A DNA stretch of 64,000 nucleotides from Certhia americana (lineage: Eukaryota > Chordata > Aves > Passeriformes > Certhiidae), in contig CM031873.1 of assembly GCA_018697195.1 (NCBI GenBank), positions 1,724,680 through 1,788,679 of the forward strand, given 5' to 3'. Under the pieces are notes generated by a model that worked only from the letters and a program-made list of their open reading frames with translations, ran no database searches and had not been told where the DNA came from. Below, in pieces: positions 1 to 13,603 of this stretch (position 1 is its first letter; the number at the start of each line of letters is the position of its first letter). Made by a program: the position numbers and the translations under genes.

Positions 1-3000
1 ACCAGTGAGTGGGTGATGTGGGAGAGCTCTCCACCAATTAAAAGGAAAATTTGGAGGCACCCAAGAACTTTCTTCCCTTTCCTCCTCTTTTGCCTGTCTT
101 CAAGGGTGTTTCGTTGCTGAGGAAGGAACTTGAGTGGAATTTGGAAATATCAGTGGTGTCATTTTTTTGGCCAGGGAATTGCATGGAAATCTCTCTTGAA
201 TTCTGAATATTTCTGTTAGCCATAGCCTCCCCGCTGAAATCCAGACAGTTTCTGCAGCACATGGAATAAGCACGCAGATTGCAGAGGCCCATCAATTACA
301 CCCAGTGTTTTAGTCCTTGTTTTAGTGCCCGAGGGTGTGAATTTTTTTGGGTTTTTTAACTATCTTGAGACGAACAGCGCATAACTGGCATTGGCAACAG
401 CTTCAGGGCCCCATCCAGGATGGGCCTTTGGTGCTGGTGTGGGGTTTGGGAGTACCAAATTCTGTAGTGATCAAGGAACCCCACGTGTGCCGAGCACAGA
501 GGACAGAGTGGTAGGACAGCATGTGCCCGGCACTGCTTGCACAGAGCTTGTGTTGATGTTCTCTGAGCATTTCAAAACAGTGGGAAAAGAGGGATCACTG
601 AGAGAGCTTGATGGGCTTTCAGAGCCTTTTCACCTCGCCAGAGGTGGCTGGAGTAGCTGGGTCATCCATGGCGCAGCCAGGGTTCAACACCTAGAGGCAG
701 GATGGAAAACCAGACCTCTTTGTCCTGCTGCAGACCTACAACAGGGCTGCCAGGTTTCCTGCTGGGTTCTGTGCTGTCAGCTCTCTTCAGGGATTTTGTA
801 CAAAAATGAGGGGGATGCTATGAAGGTGCAGTGTAAAAATGCCATTTGAACATGCCTGTGTGGTTTGGCTTAGTCTGTCATGTGTATGCTCCGTGAGAGA
901 GCTTTGGGCATATGGAGACACAATTTATTTATTTTTTCTATAGGAGCCAGCTTTACTAATTGCACAATCTTGCTTTGTTCGCTGAGATCCTGTGGTTAGA
1001 TAAGGCAAAGCTGTAGTGACATTGCACACACAATCACGTAGGCACTGCAACACATGTTCAATATGTTTAAGAGCGAGGGGGGAAAATATTCAGTAACAAA
1101 ATGTGATTTTTCTTCCCCAAAAAAGACTGCAAAACCTGCAGATCTGCCTTAGAGTAGTGCACAAAAGGTCACTATAGAGTCAGTGTCCCTAACATGGTGT
1201 GGGCAAGGGCATCTCCTGCTGCCACCTCAGCCACTTGCTGGCAGCAGAGGAATGTGGAGACCTGTGAGCCAGGCACTGCAGCGTCCCAGCAGCAACAGCC
1301 AGGAAGGACAGTGTCCCTTCTATCCACCCCGGCGACAAAGTGACAACCCGGCACAGCAGCTCAGGGCTCAGGGGCAAGGTGACCTCTGCCAGGCAGGCAG
1401 AATGCCAGGGGCTGCGGCTGCAGGGTGGCCCCACTGGTGTGGGTCTGGCATGAGGGAGAGGGGCTGTCGCAGGCTGCAGTCACAGGGGACAGCCCTGGCA
1501 CAGTTCTGCTGAGAAAACCTGCTTTTGAGACCCTTCAGTACCTGGGTGGCTTTGCCACGAGACACACAAGAGTAGGGACACAGACCTGACACTTCAGGCT
1601 CCTCCCCAAATTGTCCTGCAAAGCTCTGAAGGAGAGGCTTCCCAGCCAAGCCTCAATAAAAAATCAAGTATTTCCCCCTCTTTTTTCTTTTCAAAAGGAC
1701 TGGACTTGCTGAAGATGTCCAGAGTTATTCAGCTCAAAGGGTTAAAGCTTGGCAGTGTTGCAAGCAACCGAACAATGGGTCATATCATGGAAACTGTCAG
1801 GCAACCTTAAATATAGCTGTTATGATCTGCATAGTCTGCAATGCTCTGGAAACCAGGATGAGCAGCAAGGGGAAAAAATTCATAAAGTCCATGGAGTTGT
1901 TTAGGTTAGTCAGGAACAGAGAGCACTGCAGGGAGTGCAGAAAGCCAAAGGGCGCCCAGGAGAAGGGGCGGGCAGTGGGAGGGCAGGAGCAGGAAAAGGA
2001 GCCCACCAGGAGGAAGACTCGGATGAGCCAGACTGGAATGATGTTGGGAAGGGGTGATGTTCACTGTCTGGCTGGTTTTAGAAGTTTAATGGATTTATCT
2101 GACAGCAGCTGGTGACCCCCTTTCCCCCAGACCTTCTCCTTGGGCCACTCCAACCTGCCCAGACACTGGTGAACTGGTTTGGCATTTGCACAAACCAATC
2201 TGACAATGAGCCAGGAGTCAGGGCCAGGCTCAGCATTGATGTGGGGGTCCCACATCCTCACAGGGACCCTCCCCACTCACCAGGAGGGGACACAGCATGC
2301 GGATGTCAGCTTCTTCCCCTGCAGCATCCCAAGCATCCCTCCCGAGATAACCAGCAAATGTGGCCTGAACTTGGAGCCTGAGAGCTTCAAAGTGAGTCGG
2401 AAACTATTTTATCATGGCAAGATCAGTTCAGGCTGCTGGAAGCCAGTGGGGCTGGGAAGCTCTGTTACGGGAAGCGACTCTTACTGTGCTGTCTGGGCTC
2501 GAGCCTGGCACGGGGAGCGAGGCCTGAGGAGCACTGAGCTATGCAGGAGGTCACACCCGCCATCCCTCCGGCCTCCAGCTCTCCAGGCAGATGCTCAGCT
2601 GGAATGGTGCTATAGCCAGGGAGCCTGAGTGATTTATACTGCTAGAAGAGTTTTTTGTTTCCCTCTTTCCTCCCTAGTGCCCTGGAGTCCCTCCATATCC
2701 AGCAGCACCAACAGACTGTGGGAGCATCCAAGTGCCCCACCCACAGTGATGCCCCAGCTCAGACATGTCACAGGGAATGGCACCCCATGGGACACCATGG
2801 TAACCCAATTAACTGGGAGAAATAAAAATTAGCCCAAGTTATCTGCACCAGGGAGTGGGCTAGGACCCTGGGGAGCAGGAGGCTGGGACCTTAGATCTAT
2901 AAGGTCAAGCCCCTGCCCTATAGCCACGATTGGACACCTATCCCAGGTAAACCCTATATCTGGCCAGGTTAGCCATGCCCTCTGCGTTTTGGATGCTGCT

Positions 3001-6000
3001 CTGGGACCGTGTGCTCTCTAGAAGGAGCTCCAGGCCATACAGTCCTGGGCTGCTACAGGACACCACACCCTGCTGCCCCCTTGCATCACCTGTCATTTGC
3101 TGGCCATGTCTTCACATCCCCTTGGGGACAAAACACAGCTCTGGCTGGGCATAGGGTGATCTTGGGAGGGAGTTTTGGCACCTATCAGTGCCCTTATTCC
3201 TCCCAGAATCCCCACCCATCTCTCCATGAGCTGTGCTCATCACCCCACAGGCTCCTGTGACACCCCTGACACCCCATGGCCCACAGAGCCTCCCATGTAG
3301 CCATCTGCTCCCCTCATCTCCAGCTGCCATCATGGCTGAGATCAGCGTCCTGAATGCCAAGCAAGGACAGGAGCTGCTCTTGGACAAACCCTCAATCCTG
3401 AAATCATTGGAAAATTTGCAGGGATCATTTGGGGCATGTCTGTGCCAGGGGAGGGCTCCAAGGCACAGAGGGACACCCCCTGTGCTACATGGCACAGTGC
3501 TGACCTGAATATTTCCACTGGCCTTTTCTTGACCATTTTTGGTCCCTTTCATTTGTTTTTGAATCTGTTCCTCCTCTTTGCCCAAGTTCTTTAGCACTAA
3601 TTGGGAACTGGCTCCTCTCGGGGTGGGAGGTCTGTCAGGACCGCCTTATGACAGATTTACTTTGTCTCTGTGTCTCTGCATTTTGGCAGTTTGGTTCTTC
3701 TGCAATGTTCTGGATTTGGATTTTGCTTCTCAACGCTGATATCCTCACAATAGGCAGCCTATGGATTGAATAAATTAAAACATAACGAGCTGGAATGCAA
3801 CTGGCAGCTCTGCAAGATCCCCATCAGCACAGCAGGGCTTGTTAATGCACAGCTGAGCTGTGTCTCTGGGCCAACACGAGCCCATGGCCACAGCCTAGCT
3901 GGATGGGTGAGCCCAGGTGGGGTGTGGGTGTGCTGGACAGTGTGCTGGACAGTGTCCTGAACCCCAGCAAAGGGGCTGACAGGTGGGAATATCAGATTCA
4001 GAAGGAGGACAAGTCTAGAAGGTAGATTTCACTCATGTTGATCCTTGCACTCTGCATGCTCTGGGTTCATCAATCCTCTTCTCTCTGTGACTGGAGCCTC
4101 TCTTCCATCCCACTGCCCTGGTAATAAGTGCCACCAAAACCTTGCAGCTGGGTCCCTCCTGCAGCACAGTGGCTCTGTGTTCATGCCAGTCCCCTGCAGA
4201 GGAGTGTCTGGATCATTTTTCCTGCTCACTTCAGCTGTAGAGGATCCATCCAGGGGTTGTATCTCTCTTTCCTGCTTCTGCTTTCCCTGAAAAACTTCTT
4301 TTGTGAGCCCTAGTTCACACAGGCTCATTTTCAAGCCAAAGAGGCTTTTGCTTCCCCATTGCTAACTTGGCCCAGCCTGGCATGTCAGCAAATGCAGTGG
4401 CCTCAGAGAGCCCCGTTCCCTGTCCTGTGGTGGAGGTGACACACAGAACACCCGGCTGTGACAAGCAGCCAAGGAACGGAAGAAAAGGAAACCGCGGGTG
4501 GCACCGAGCATGGGAGTCCATGGCCAGCGTGGGACTGCAGGAATGTTCAATCCAGTTTGCAAGGCATCAGGAGGAGATCCAAACCCAGGGAAGGCCCTTG
4601 AGAAATGGATACCATGCAAGCTGGGGCCAGAGCTGTGATGGGAACTCAGACAGGGAGCAAATGGGAAATAGGCAGGCAGGGTGGGAAAACACTTTGTTCT
4701 CCCTCCTGAGGATGCTGCCGCTCACTGCATGCCAAAACCCACGAGCTGTGGGCAGCTCTGGCACCTCCCCTGCTGCTCTGGACAGCCCCTGGCAGCTGCC
4801 AGTGGGAAGTGCTGTGGAGTGCATGGCACAGGTACTGTTTGCTTTGGGTCACACACGTCCATCAGCAGCACAAAAGGAAAGCGAACGTGACACGCACACG
4901 CGAGTCAGAGCTCGCTCACGTTTCTTGACACAGCTCTGCCCAGCAGGGCTGGCCGGCACCTGCTTTTCATTAGGGCACAAGTTCTCCCCAGTGCCTCTCT
5001 GCAGGAGAAAGACCAGCACATTAGAAAAATCTGGGACAAACAGAGGGGTCTGGTTAGGGTCTGCCCAGGAGCAGTGAGAGGAGCAGATAAGCACTTTCTC
5101 CTGGAAGGAGAACAAGCAGGCTGAGGGGAAGAAGCATCTTGCATGGACAAGCAGGGTGAAGGACAGGAGGGCTTCAGAGGAGTGAGATGAAGAAACCACA
5201 GCAGAACAATTTCTCTGGGTACCCTGAGGCGTGTCAGGGCATATTCCTTCTTGTTTCTCCAGAGTGTCTCACAATTGGTGAGATTGTGTTGTTCTTTGAG
5301 ACCTGGGCAAAATCTGTGCCCTCTCTCCCTGAGGTCTGAGTACTCACCTTGCTCCTGGGAAGAGAATTTCTGCACAGAAACCAGTTCACCTCCAATACCA
5401 GCCATGTTCTTCTTCCCAAGGTAGGACAATAGTAGGACCACAGCCAAAGTTTCCAAGCTTGGTTTCTCATTTATTACTGTGGGACGTATCTAAATCCTAA
5501 CAATGAGACAGGGAACCATCAAACCTCACAAGGCAAATTAAGAACTGAAATAGGTGATTAAATAAAGCCAGAGGGATGACTGGGGAGGAGGCTAACCAAG
5601 AAGGGATGTCATCTGGCTTGTCTTCCTGCACAGAGCAGGCCAGAGTCTTTCCCCCAGTGAGTACTTGCAGAGCACGTATTTTGGTGGTTGTTTTGTATTG
5701 ATTTTTGAGTTGGCAATAGGAGAAACTCCTCCCATGTTTGAGTTGTTCCAGTGCATTTCATTCTCCATCAGATCTTCAAATTAACCTAATGATCAGCTTG
5801 ATTAAATTATGGTAAATCAAGTAACATACCCATGTCATCTTTCTGGAAAGACATCAGTCCTGTTCAGCTCTGAACCTCCCAAATCAGCTCTCATTTGACT
5901 AGCTGTGTCTCTTTCAATCCAATGGGGATTTGGGACTAGACACCCTGCTGAAGTCCCTCCAACCAACATTTCTTTTCTTCTATTAATAGCTTGTCCTAGG

Positions 6001-6471
6001 AGAGTCAAACCTTTGTGTGGGCTTCAGCTTTTCTGGGGACCCCTCAGATCAGCTCTACAGCCAGAGCAGCACCCAGGATGGAATTGTCCAGCTGGTCCCT
6101 TAAACCCAGCATTGTGCACACCAGCCCCTCTCAACCCCAAAGAGTGAAGTGTAACACTTCACATTTCCAGTCCAACAACAGACCTGTGTGAAAAATTGTT
6201 TCTAACATGCATTAAAAATATAATTTGTTAGCTACTACCAATGTGAGTGAGACAGAAAAGTAAAGAAGGAGGATTTATTTCAGAGGGCAAAGCTCAAATG
6301 TTCCAGCTTAGTCCCAGCTGGCCAGGCTACTGCAGAGATAAGGACCCAGGGCTATGGTTGAGGCAATGCTGTTGGATGATAGGGAGGAGGAAAAGAAGTA
6401 TGATTCTGAAGGTTGAATTCTGATTCTGGTCCTTGGATCCAAATATATTCCCAGTGCATAGGGCTGTAATT
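1..6471. other. Noncoding DNA, no gene recognised
   Basis: All frames are broken by stops at short intervals, and the longest open frames (up to about 236 codons near 4367-5077) have no recognisable domain, no leader and a composition typical of chance frames in GC-balanced DNA. I see no interspersed repeat that I can name. An AT-rich patch around 5740-5835 is described separately. The most sensible reading is intronic or intergenic sequence. Confidence 0.6.
5740..5835. promoter_or_regulatory. AT-rich homeodomain-site cluster, possible enhancer
   Basis: This short stretch holds several TAAT/ATTA and TGAT cores close together (for example TTAACCTAATGATCAGC near 5781 and GATTAAATTATGG near 5800). 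The flanks are much more GC-rich. Such clusters occur in conserved noncoding elements but also by chance in AT-rich DNA. The call rests on composition only, and conservation cannot be seen from one sequence. Confidence 0.15.
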
Positions 6472-6700
6472 CACAGAATCATGCAATGACAGAATGGTTT
6501 GGGTTGGAAAGAACCTTAAGGCCCATCTTGTTCCAACTCCCTGCCATGGCAGTGACACCTCCCACTGTCCCAGGCTGCTCCAAGCCCTGTCCAGTCTGGT
6601 CTTGGGCACTTCCAGGGATCCAGGGGCAGCCCCAGCTGCTCTGGGCACCCTGTTCCAAGGCCTCCTCAGCCTCACATGGAAGAATTCCTTCCCACTCTTG
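6472..6700 (-). mobile_element. CR1 LINE 3' fragment
   Basis: The plus strand begins with CACAGAATC and AGAATGGTTTGGGTTGGAA. It continues through the CCTGCCATGGCAGTGACACC, CCAGGCTGCTCCAAGCCCTG and GAATTCCTTCCC blocks, which are the reverse complement of the avian CR1 3' UTR. The element therefore points left. It is 5' truncated, as nearly all CR1 copies are, and carries no open reverse transcriptase frame. Frames that cross it are artefacts. Confidence 0.93.
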
Positions 6701-6712
6701 AGACCTTTCAGG

Positions 6713-9261
6713 AAATGGGTCTCTCAGCCACCTTTATGAGCCACTTTCAAAAAACGATTAAGACATGCAAAATTTTGCATTCTTTTCTGATTTTGTCTCA
6801 AATTTTCACATCCACAACTGGGAAACTTTTCCAAAGCAACAACCTACTGTATCCCAGCTCCTGAGAGTCCCCTATTTGTTGTGTGCTTTGGCAGCTCAGC
6901 CCAAGCAGTGTTTGAACCCACAGGTAGCATCTGCTGAACCCTGATGGCTTGGCTCTTCACCTCCAGCAGCTCCCATGGCATCCTGTTCAGCTGGACTCTG
7001 CTGTGGGTTTGAGAGGTGTTTCTGCCCCTCAGCAGACACATCCTCCCTGAGCACCCTCACCTTCCCCTCACAGAGTGGCTGCCTGAGCAGCCAAGGGTTG
7101 TGCTGGTTCCTGTATCCATCCTGAGCCGGGTGTCAGCTGAGACTTTATCCAGAGAAGGACTGGAAATGCTGCTGGATAGAGAGAGAGGATGTAGATGGGA
7201 TGTAGATGTGCTGGACCCCACATCTCACAGTGTGGAAAACGGCCAGGCTTTGAGGAGAAAGGAGTCACTAGAAGAGCCTTGGTTTCACGTGGGGAGGTTT
7301 GCCTGACAGCAAACCCCAGCCCAGCAGGCAGCAGGGCTGGGGAGCTGCTCTGGAGGACAGTGCAGCTCTCAGGAGTTACTCACAGAGCCTGAGGAGCCCC
7401 CGGGGAACGGCAGGGTCCGGAGGGGCAGAGGTGGGGCCGTGACCAGCTGCTTATGGAGAAAGGCAGCAGGAATTAGATCTGTTCCATAAAATAAACAGCT
7501 CGAGTCTCTGATTTCCAAACAAGCCCCAATGGCCCCTTTCTCTGAGCTGCTCTGCTCTGACTAATCGTGCTGGTAGGTGTTGGGTCAAAATCAACAATGG
7601 TTCTCCACTAAGGTCACTCACTTTCTCTGTTTACACTGCTAATTTTATCACTGCTCAGAGTGGCTAATGGTATTATTTATACATTTAGCAGTGATAAATG
7701 CTGGTGCTAAATAAAGGCTCCCTGGCACAGGCAGGTTAAGGGCTGATATGGCACATCCAGAACTTTATCATCAAAGGAATTAGCACTGTGGGTAAGAGCT
7801 TTCCTGGTTTTCTGCAAAGCTGAACATTTATGAATGGGGAGCGGCGACAGCAATTAGCAATGGTGGTGGTAATAGCAATTATTAGCAATGGTGACCTTTA
7901 AGAGCCTGGATTTTACACATTTCCCCAGAAGGGCAAAGGGAAACCCCCCAGCCTGCTTTCCATGGTGAAAAGCTGCTCATAGCTGCAGGTGTGTAAAAAA
8001 AGGGGCTGTGGGAGAGCAGAGACAGAGCTGCACCCCAGCAAACACCCAGCCCTCCATCTGAAAGCTGCTGGGATCAGGAATGCACAGCCCAGGGCTCTCC
8101 CTAAGGATGGGCAGCCCCAGGAGCAGCACTGGGGTTATTGCAGTGCTCATAGAAGGTTTCTCGGTCCTCTGGAAAAATATTTCCTTTCCAGTGAAAACCC
8201 ACAGCCCACATTATTTCAGGGAAAGCTGGCTGAAATCCAGGAAGTTTGACCCAAGGATGCCACTGAGGTGACTCACTGAACTTGCAGCTTTGGAAACTCC
8301 TGTCACTCATCCTGTCTGGATGAGTGCTTGGACTACATCACCCAGGATGCTCCATGAGGTCTTCCCTAGGAGCTGGGCTGATGCATGGTGAAAGCCCTTG
8401 GCTGCAGCCCAGCCTGTCTCCAACAACCGTGAGGCCCTGATGTGTCTTTTCTAATTAGAAAACTCACCCTTTTCCAGTGAGAGATGGTATTTTAAGAAAC
8501 TTTTTGTGATATTTGATTCCGTCTTGAGAGAAAACTCTTGGCCTTTTTTCATCTTGGAAAGGGGACATGGGAGCATGAAAGGGGTCTCAGGGCCAGGGAA
8601 TTGGGAAGATCTGTTCTGGAGACATCATGGGCTGCAGAGGAGGGACAGCGGTTAATGTGGATTTTGGAGAGGGAAACCGAACAGAATTGCTGCATGGCAG
8701 GAAAACAAGCAGAGAAAAACAACATGCAAGGAAAATGGGCAGGACTTGAACTTGACATCAAGACAAATCCATGCTGGGAAATCTGTGCTGGGAAGGCTGC
8801 TGGATGTGCTCTCAGATCCTCATTCCTTGTACTGTCCGTAACTAATGTGCTGTGATGCCCACAGCATCCCAAATCCAAGAATTCCCAATCTAAGAATTCC
8901 TGGATCCTGATCTTCATTCAAACTAAGTCCACCTTACACAGACACTGCTCTCCCAGGTTAAATCAGTGTGAGCCCAAGCCTATTTCAGCCCCTGCTTGGA
9001 GCCCCTGTGTTCTCTGCATATCTGTTTTCATTCCTGCCCTGCACATCCCACTCCCAGTGTCTCCTCTGTGGTAGGATGGTGACTGTGATTCTGCAGGACC
9101 ATGGGCAGGAAAGGGGACAGGGAGCAGAGCCTCCATTTATTGAGGTGTATTTTTCTACGAACATCTGCTGGGATTAGAATGTGGTTCTGGGTGTGTTGAA
9201 GGGCCAGGACTGGGGTAATTGCACAGACTGGGGATGTCTTAGGGTGGATGTTGCCTCAGGG
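6713..9261. other. Noncoding DNA between CR1 and LTR
   Basis: No gene is supported. The stretch 7600-7810 is AT-rich with short runs such as TATTATTTATACATTTAG near 7672 and repeated AGCAAT/AGCAATGG motifs near 7850-7890. It could hold a conserved noncoding element. The rest is plain GC-balanced sequence with short chance frames. Confidence 0.5.
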
Positions 9262-9699
9262 TGATGCATGGAGAGGCTCCCTGGAACAGAGAGTTAAAGG
9301 AATCAATCAGGGATTTATTAAAAGCCCTTCAAAGGATGCACCTTGGGCAGGGCAAGAGCCTGGCCAGGGCTGCACCCAAGATGGAGCCAAGGTGGATCCG
9401 AGTCAGGAGTTTCACCCTTTGATCACTTTGGGTCCATTTCCACCTTGGCCTTCATTGTGCAATTCCAGCTCCAGGTTCTGCAGTCCCACCCTGCCAACTT
9501 GCTCTCCTCACTTCTCTGCTGGTTGCACTTTTTGGGGCTGAGGCTGCAGCTTTGGTGTCCTTGGTTGTGGGGCTGCCAAAGGATTGTTGTGTGTGCCTGA
9601 GCTGTGAGCAGAGCTCGCTGACACTTTGTGTGGGGTTCAGAGTCACACCCCAGTGCAGGGCAGAGTCTGGAAATATAAAAGCTAAAACTGAAGGCATCA
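9262..9699 (-). mobile_element. Solo LTR of an endogenous retrovirus, copy 1
   Basis: The element is bounded by the perfect 6-bp inverted ends TGATGC and GCATCA, which fits the TG...CA ends of retroviral LTRs. AGGG directly precedes it (9258-9261) and directly follows it (9700-9703), consistent with a 4-bp target duplication. On the minus strand a polyadenylation signal AATAAA lies at 9319-9314, near the 3' end as expected for the R region. It is 438 bp long and almost identical to the copy at 40955-41401. No gag, pol or env sequence flanks it, so it is most likely a solo LTR left by recombination between the two LTRs of a provirus. A 4-bp duplication suggests a gammaretrovirus-like (ERV1) class, but the family is inference. 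Confidence 0.85.
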
Positions 9700-12600
9700 A
9701 GGGGAAGCTCGACCACGTGCAGTAACCACTGTGGCTGCAATAGGGACAGCTCAGAGCTGCTTCCAAATTCACTGCAGGGCAGGAGTGTGCCAGGAGAGCT
9801 GATGTGGTGCCCAGGTGAGGAGTGGCCCTCCTCTGTGCCTGAACTCATCAAAACCAGCCCAGTGCATCACAAAAGGCTGGTGATCCTGCTGCTCTAGCAG
9901 CATTGTGGCCCCTCCATGGATCAGTCTGGATGTGTCCTCATCCCCGTGGATTTGTTCATGCCCTATACCAGTCTCACTGGTCAGGATTGAACTGACAAAG
10001 GCCTGGATTTAGTTCCAGGGTTTGGATTTCCTCTACACAGGTTGCCTGCTGCTCCCAGCAGGGTCTAGGGCCAGAACCACTTGGCGGCCACAGCCGGGGT
10101 ATGCGGGGAAATTTATCATCTGTACCCACTGATATAATGCTCCTGTCTGGCATGACAGATTTTGGATTAACTGAGAACCAGCCAGTAGTTTTGGCACTGG
10201 ACAGCTGAGCACACCCACCTCCTATCAGCCTTTAGGAAGACAGGACTTACAGATTCTCTGGAAGTTTCTCTCTCAGAGCACTCCACAGCTCTCACAGAGG
10301 TTTCCATCTATTACCCTACCGATGTGAAAAGCCAGGAACAGAATCCCCCACTATTTGTCATGCCATGCCCCATGTGCTTAGGGGCACTCTCAGCTTTGTA
10401 TAATGCTGCAATTTCAGAATTATTGATTTCCAATGGTGAGAGTGGCACCAGGGTTGCATTTGTGTGTTTTGGGCAGGCAGCTGACATCACTTTCTGAGCA
10501 ACTTTCCCTCTCTTATCACAATGAAGCCACTAGAATCCTGCAGAGGATCACTATTTGTTTTCAAAACAGTGGATACTTTCTGCCACTGAGCCTAGATAAG
10601 AGTTTTTGGAGTGAACAGGAGTACTTGTGAGGAATTAGAGCTGTAAACCCAGGTGAAGAGATGCCTGTTTTTGACAGTGGTGCCTGGTGCTCCTTCCCTG
10701 GTGTGATGAGCTGGGTGGTGCTGGGCCAGGCAGCCTTGATATCCTGCCAGAGCTGATGGGCCACGGGCCACAGAGGAGTGCCAGGTTTGGCTGGGAAGTA
10801 TTTTCTTGTGTTCACAGGCTCTAATAACTGCTTTGGGTCACAATGATTCTACCGTGGTGATAACAGAGTGTTCAGATAGGATTGCTCTGGACAATGGACC
10901 CCCTTCCCCTCAGGAAGGGTGACCACATTCTGGCCCTCCAGGCAGTGGTGAGGTGTACAGCAGTCTGACACAGAGCTGGCTCAGCCCTTGTCTTGGGGCT
11001 TCATCCCACTTAGGAGGTAGAGGTGAAGAGGAAGAGGAAGGTCAGTGTCACGGAACAGGAGATCCTGCTCCATCCAGCCCCTCAAACAGGGGCCAGTGTG
11101 GGCACATCCTCTGTTACCATCCCCTGAGGAAGTGCTCTGCCAGGTGGTGCTGCAGCCACAGGGCAGCCCGAGCACCCTTTTCTGTGGAACTCTTCCCTGG
11201 GGTAAACACAGCCCTGCTGTGCTCAGGTCCTGTCCTCAGGGCTGGAGTCAAGAGCTATACATTGTGTTCTGTGAGCCAGCACATGAATGTAAACAGCAGG
11301 CTCCAAAACAGTGGCAGGAGAATTAACTGATGCTATATGCTGCTGCTTCATGTTTTCTTTGGAGTTGAGGAATAGGTTTTGGAGAGATTTTCCTCCCCAT
11401 TTTCTTCTCGTGCCCTTGGACACAGCTCTGTTATCCCCAGCTGACTTGCCTAAGCCTATAATCCCTGGTGCTCAAGAGAGTGAGAAGAAAATAGGATTCA
11501 GAGTCCAAATGCCTCATGTGTCGGCCTCTAGAAGATTCCTACCATCTGCTCTGGCCACCAAGCAAAGGGACTGAGCTCATTTTGTATCCTGTCATGCAGT
11601 GCTGTTGTGCATAAGGAGCTGGAAGGGCCATGGAGGGATCTGTCTGCCACAAATTTGGCCCCAGGACCTGGGAGTGCTGCACACCCCCAGGGATAGCTGC
11701 AGTGCTTGAAAAGTACCTGTGCCTCACCCCAGAGACACCTGAGAGACAGATCCTGAGTTCCCCCCCACCAAGGAGAGATCTTGCAATTTGAAAGCATTTA
11801 TCCTGCATGCTTGGAGCTGAAAACGTGCCAGCAATCTTTCTGCTGTTTGAGGTCAAGATAACAAATCACCCAGCACATTTACTCAGAGCAGCCACTGACA
11901 TGCAAAGGAAGGGCCCTCCAAGATCATACCCAGCTCTCTGCTTCTGGCCAGCCAGAGCTCAGGAGCATCCTGGTCTGCCAGGGGCACCGTGTTTGCTCTG
12001 TGCAATGCCAGCTGCTGTCACTCCCTCGGAATGCCCAGCCAGGAAAATCCAGCTGCTTTCCTACCCTGTGTATTTCCACATCGCTCAAAAACTGTCAGGA
12101 TCCAACAGTAAGGGTGGATCCCTATTATTTTTGACAATTTGTGTCGGTTTCCATGCTTTGGTACAACCTGTAAGCAGCTGTTGGCATGGAAGAAATGCTT
12201 ATTTATTGTTAGCTGAGATGAAATCCTCTTGCCAGTGAAGTCGGTTGCTGCCTTATATTGCAGCAAAAGATGAATTCAAGTCTTAATTTAACTTGCTGTC
12301 ACATACCTGAACTCAGAGCAGCCAGTACTTCCCACAGCCTGCAAATGCAGCTATCACTGCTGGGGTCTAATGCATCAGGGTTCTGACTCCTCCAGATTCT
12401 TTCCAGCATCACAGCACAATTCCAGAGAACAGGCAGCATGACAAGCCTTTGCTTTTCAGGCCAGGTTCACCAATCCCAGGCTGCAAGGCAGGGGCAGCCA
12501 GGGACAGGGATTATGTCTAGGGATGTCCCTGTGCTGCTCTCCAGGTGGAAAATGGGGTTCAGCCACACTCCCTGGGGAAAAGGAGCAGCCACCATACCCC

Positions 12601-13154
12601 TGGGCTGAGGTGCTACTCTTGTGAGCTGGACACTTCTGTTACAGCTGGCATTGTCTCAGTTCCACCAGCAGCCATAAGCCCTGCTCCTTATTTTTCCCCT
12701 AAATCAAAGATTCTTCTTCTAGAAATGTGGCCTTATAAACACTGTTCAGTCACTTCATCATATTTTCTTGGATAAGTTAAATTAATTGACCTACTTTAAT
12801 CTCTCACTAAAACATGCCCTTTAGACATGATGTTTTTCTGTAGCTTGTTTCAGAACCCTTTCATTTTTTTTGATTTTTCAGTATTTTAAAAGAAACTAAT
12901 AAGGGCTGAAAATGGGAAGGCTCTTCTAGTGCCATAAATAGATAACTTTGACACCATTCTCGGAGTCAGTGTTACCCAGTCTCTGCAGGCAAGATTGCGT
13001 TCCCACATGGGGACAGAACATCACTCGGGCAATATTTGCTGATGTTGTCAGCAGTGACCCCAAAGTCACTTTTAAGGACATGGCTTTCCAGGGTACAATG
13101 CATTGTCCTGCCCACAACATCATCTTCCTTCTTGAGAGTATAAAATTTATCTGG
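9700..13154. other. Noncoding DNA
   Basis: No exon, RNA gene or nameable repeat is visible. Open frames are short, overlap on both strands and lack recognisable motifs. AT-rich tracts occur around 12770-12910. Confidence 0.5.
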
Positions 13155-13603
13155 CTTCAGTCCAGGGAAGGGAATGGAGCAGAAGAAGGGGCTGGAGAAT
13201 CAGTCATAGGAGGAGCAGCTGAGGGAGCTGGGAAGGGGCTCAGCCTGCAAAAAAGGAGGTTCAGGGGGAACTTCTGGCTCCGTACAATTCCCTGACAGGA
13301 GGGGACAGCCAGGGGGGTCGGGCTCTGTTCCAGGGAACAGGGACAGGAGGAGAGGGAACAGCCTCAGGATGGGCCAGGGGAGGCTCAGGATGGACAGCAG
13401 CAGGGATTTCTTCACTGAAGAAGTGATTAAACATTGGAAGGGGCTGCCCATGGAGGTTTGGAGTGCCCATCCCTGGAGGTGCCCAAGGAATTCCTGGATG
13501 TGGCACTGAATCCTCTGGGTTGGGGACAAGGTGGGGCTCTGGCACAGGTTGCATTGATGGTCTTGGAGGGCCTTTCTGACCTCGATGATTCTGTGATTCT
13601 ATC
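13155..13603 (+). mobile_element. CR1 LINE 3' fragment
   Basis: Blocks typical of the avian CR1 3' end occur in order: GGGAGCTGGGAAGGGGCTCAG near 13220, CAGCAGGGATTTCTTCACTG near 13398, GGCTGCCCATGGAGG near 13442, CATCCCTGGAGGTGCCCAAG near 13470 and the terminal GATTCTGTGATTCTAT near 13586. The final ATTCTGTG-type repeat is the CR1 end signature and fixes the orientation as plus. The copy is 5' truncated. Insertions such as the one around 13260-13370 suggest it is moderately old. Confidence 0.93.

Noticed and set aside
3333..3508. Protein-like frame starting MAEISVLNAKQGQELLLD
   Set aside because: Attractive at first sight, but there is no acceptor or donor pair, and its character is lost after about 35 residues.
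9423..9851. 142-codon minus-strand frame, shared with 40902-41231 (+)
   Set aside because: The similarity comes from the two LTR copies, which are noncoding. It is not a duplicated gene.
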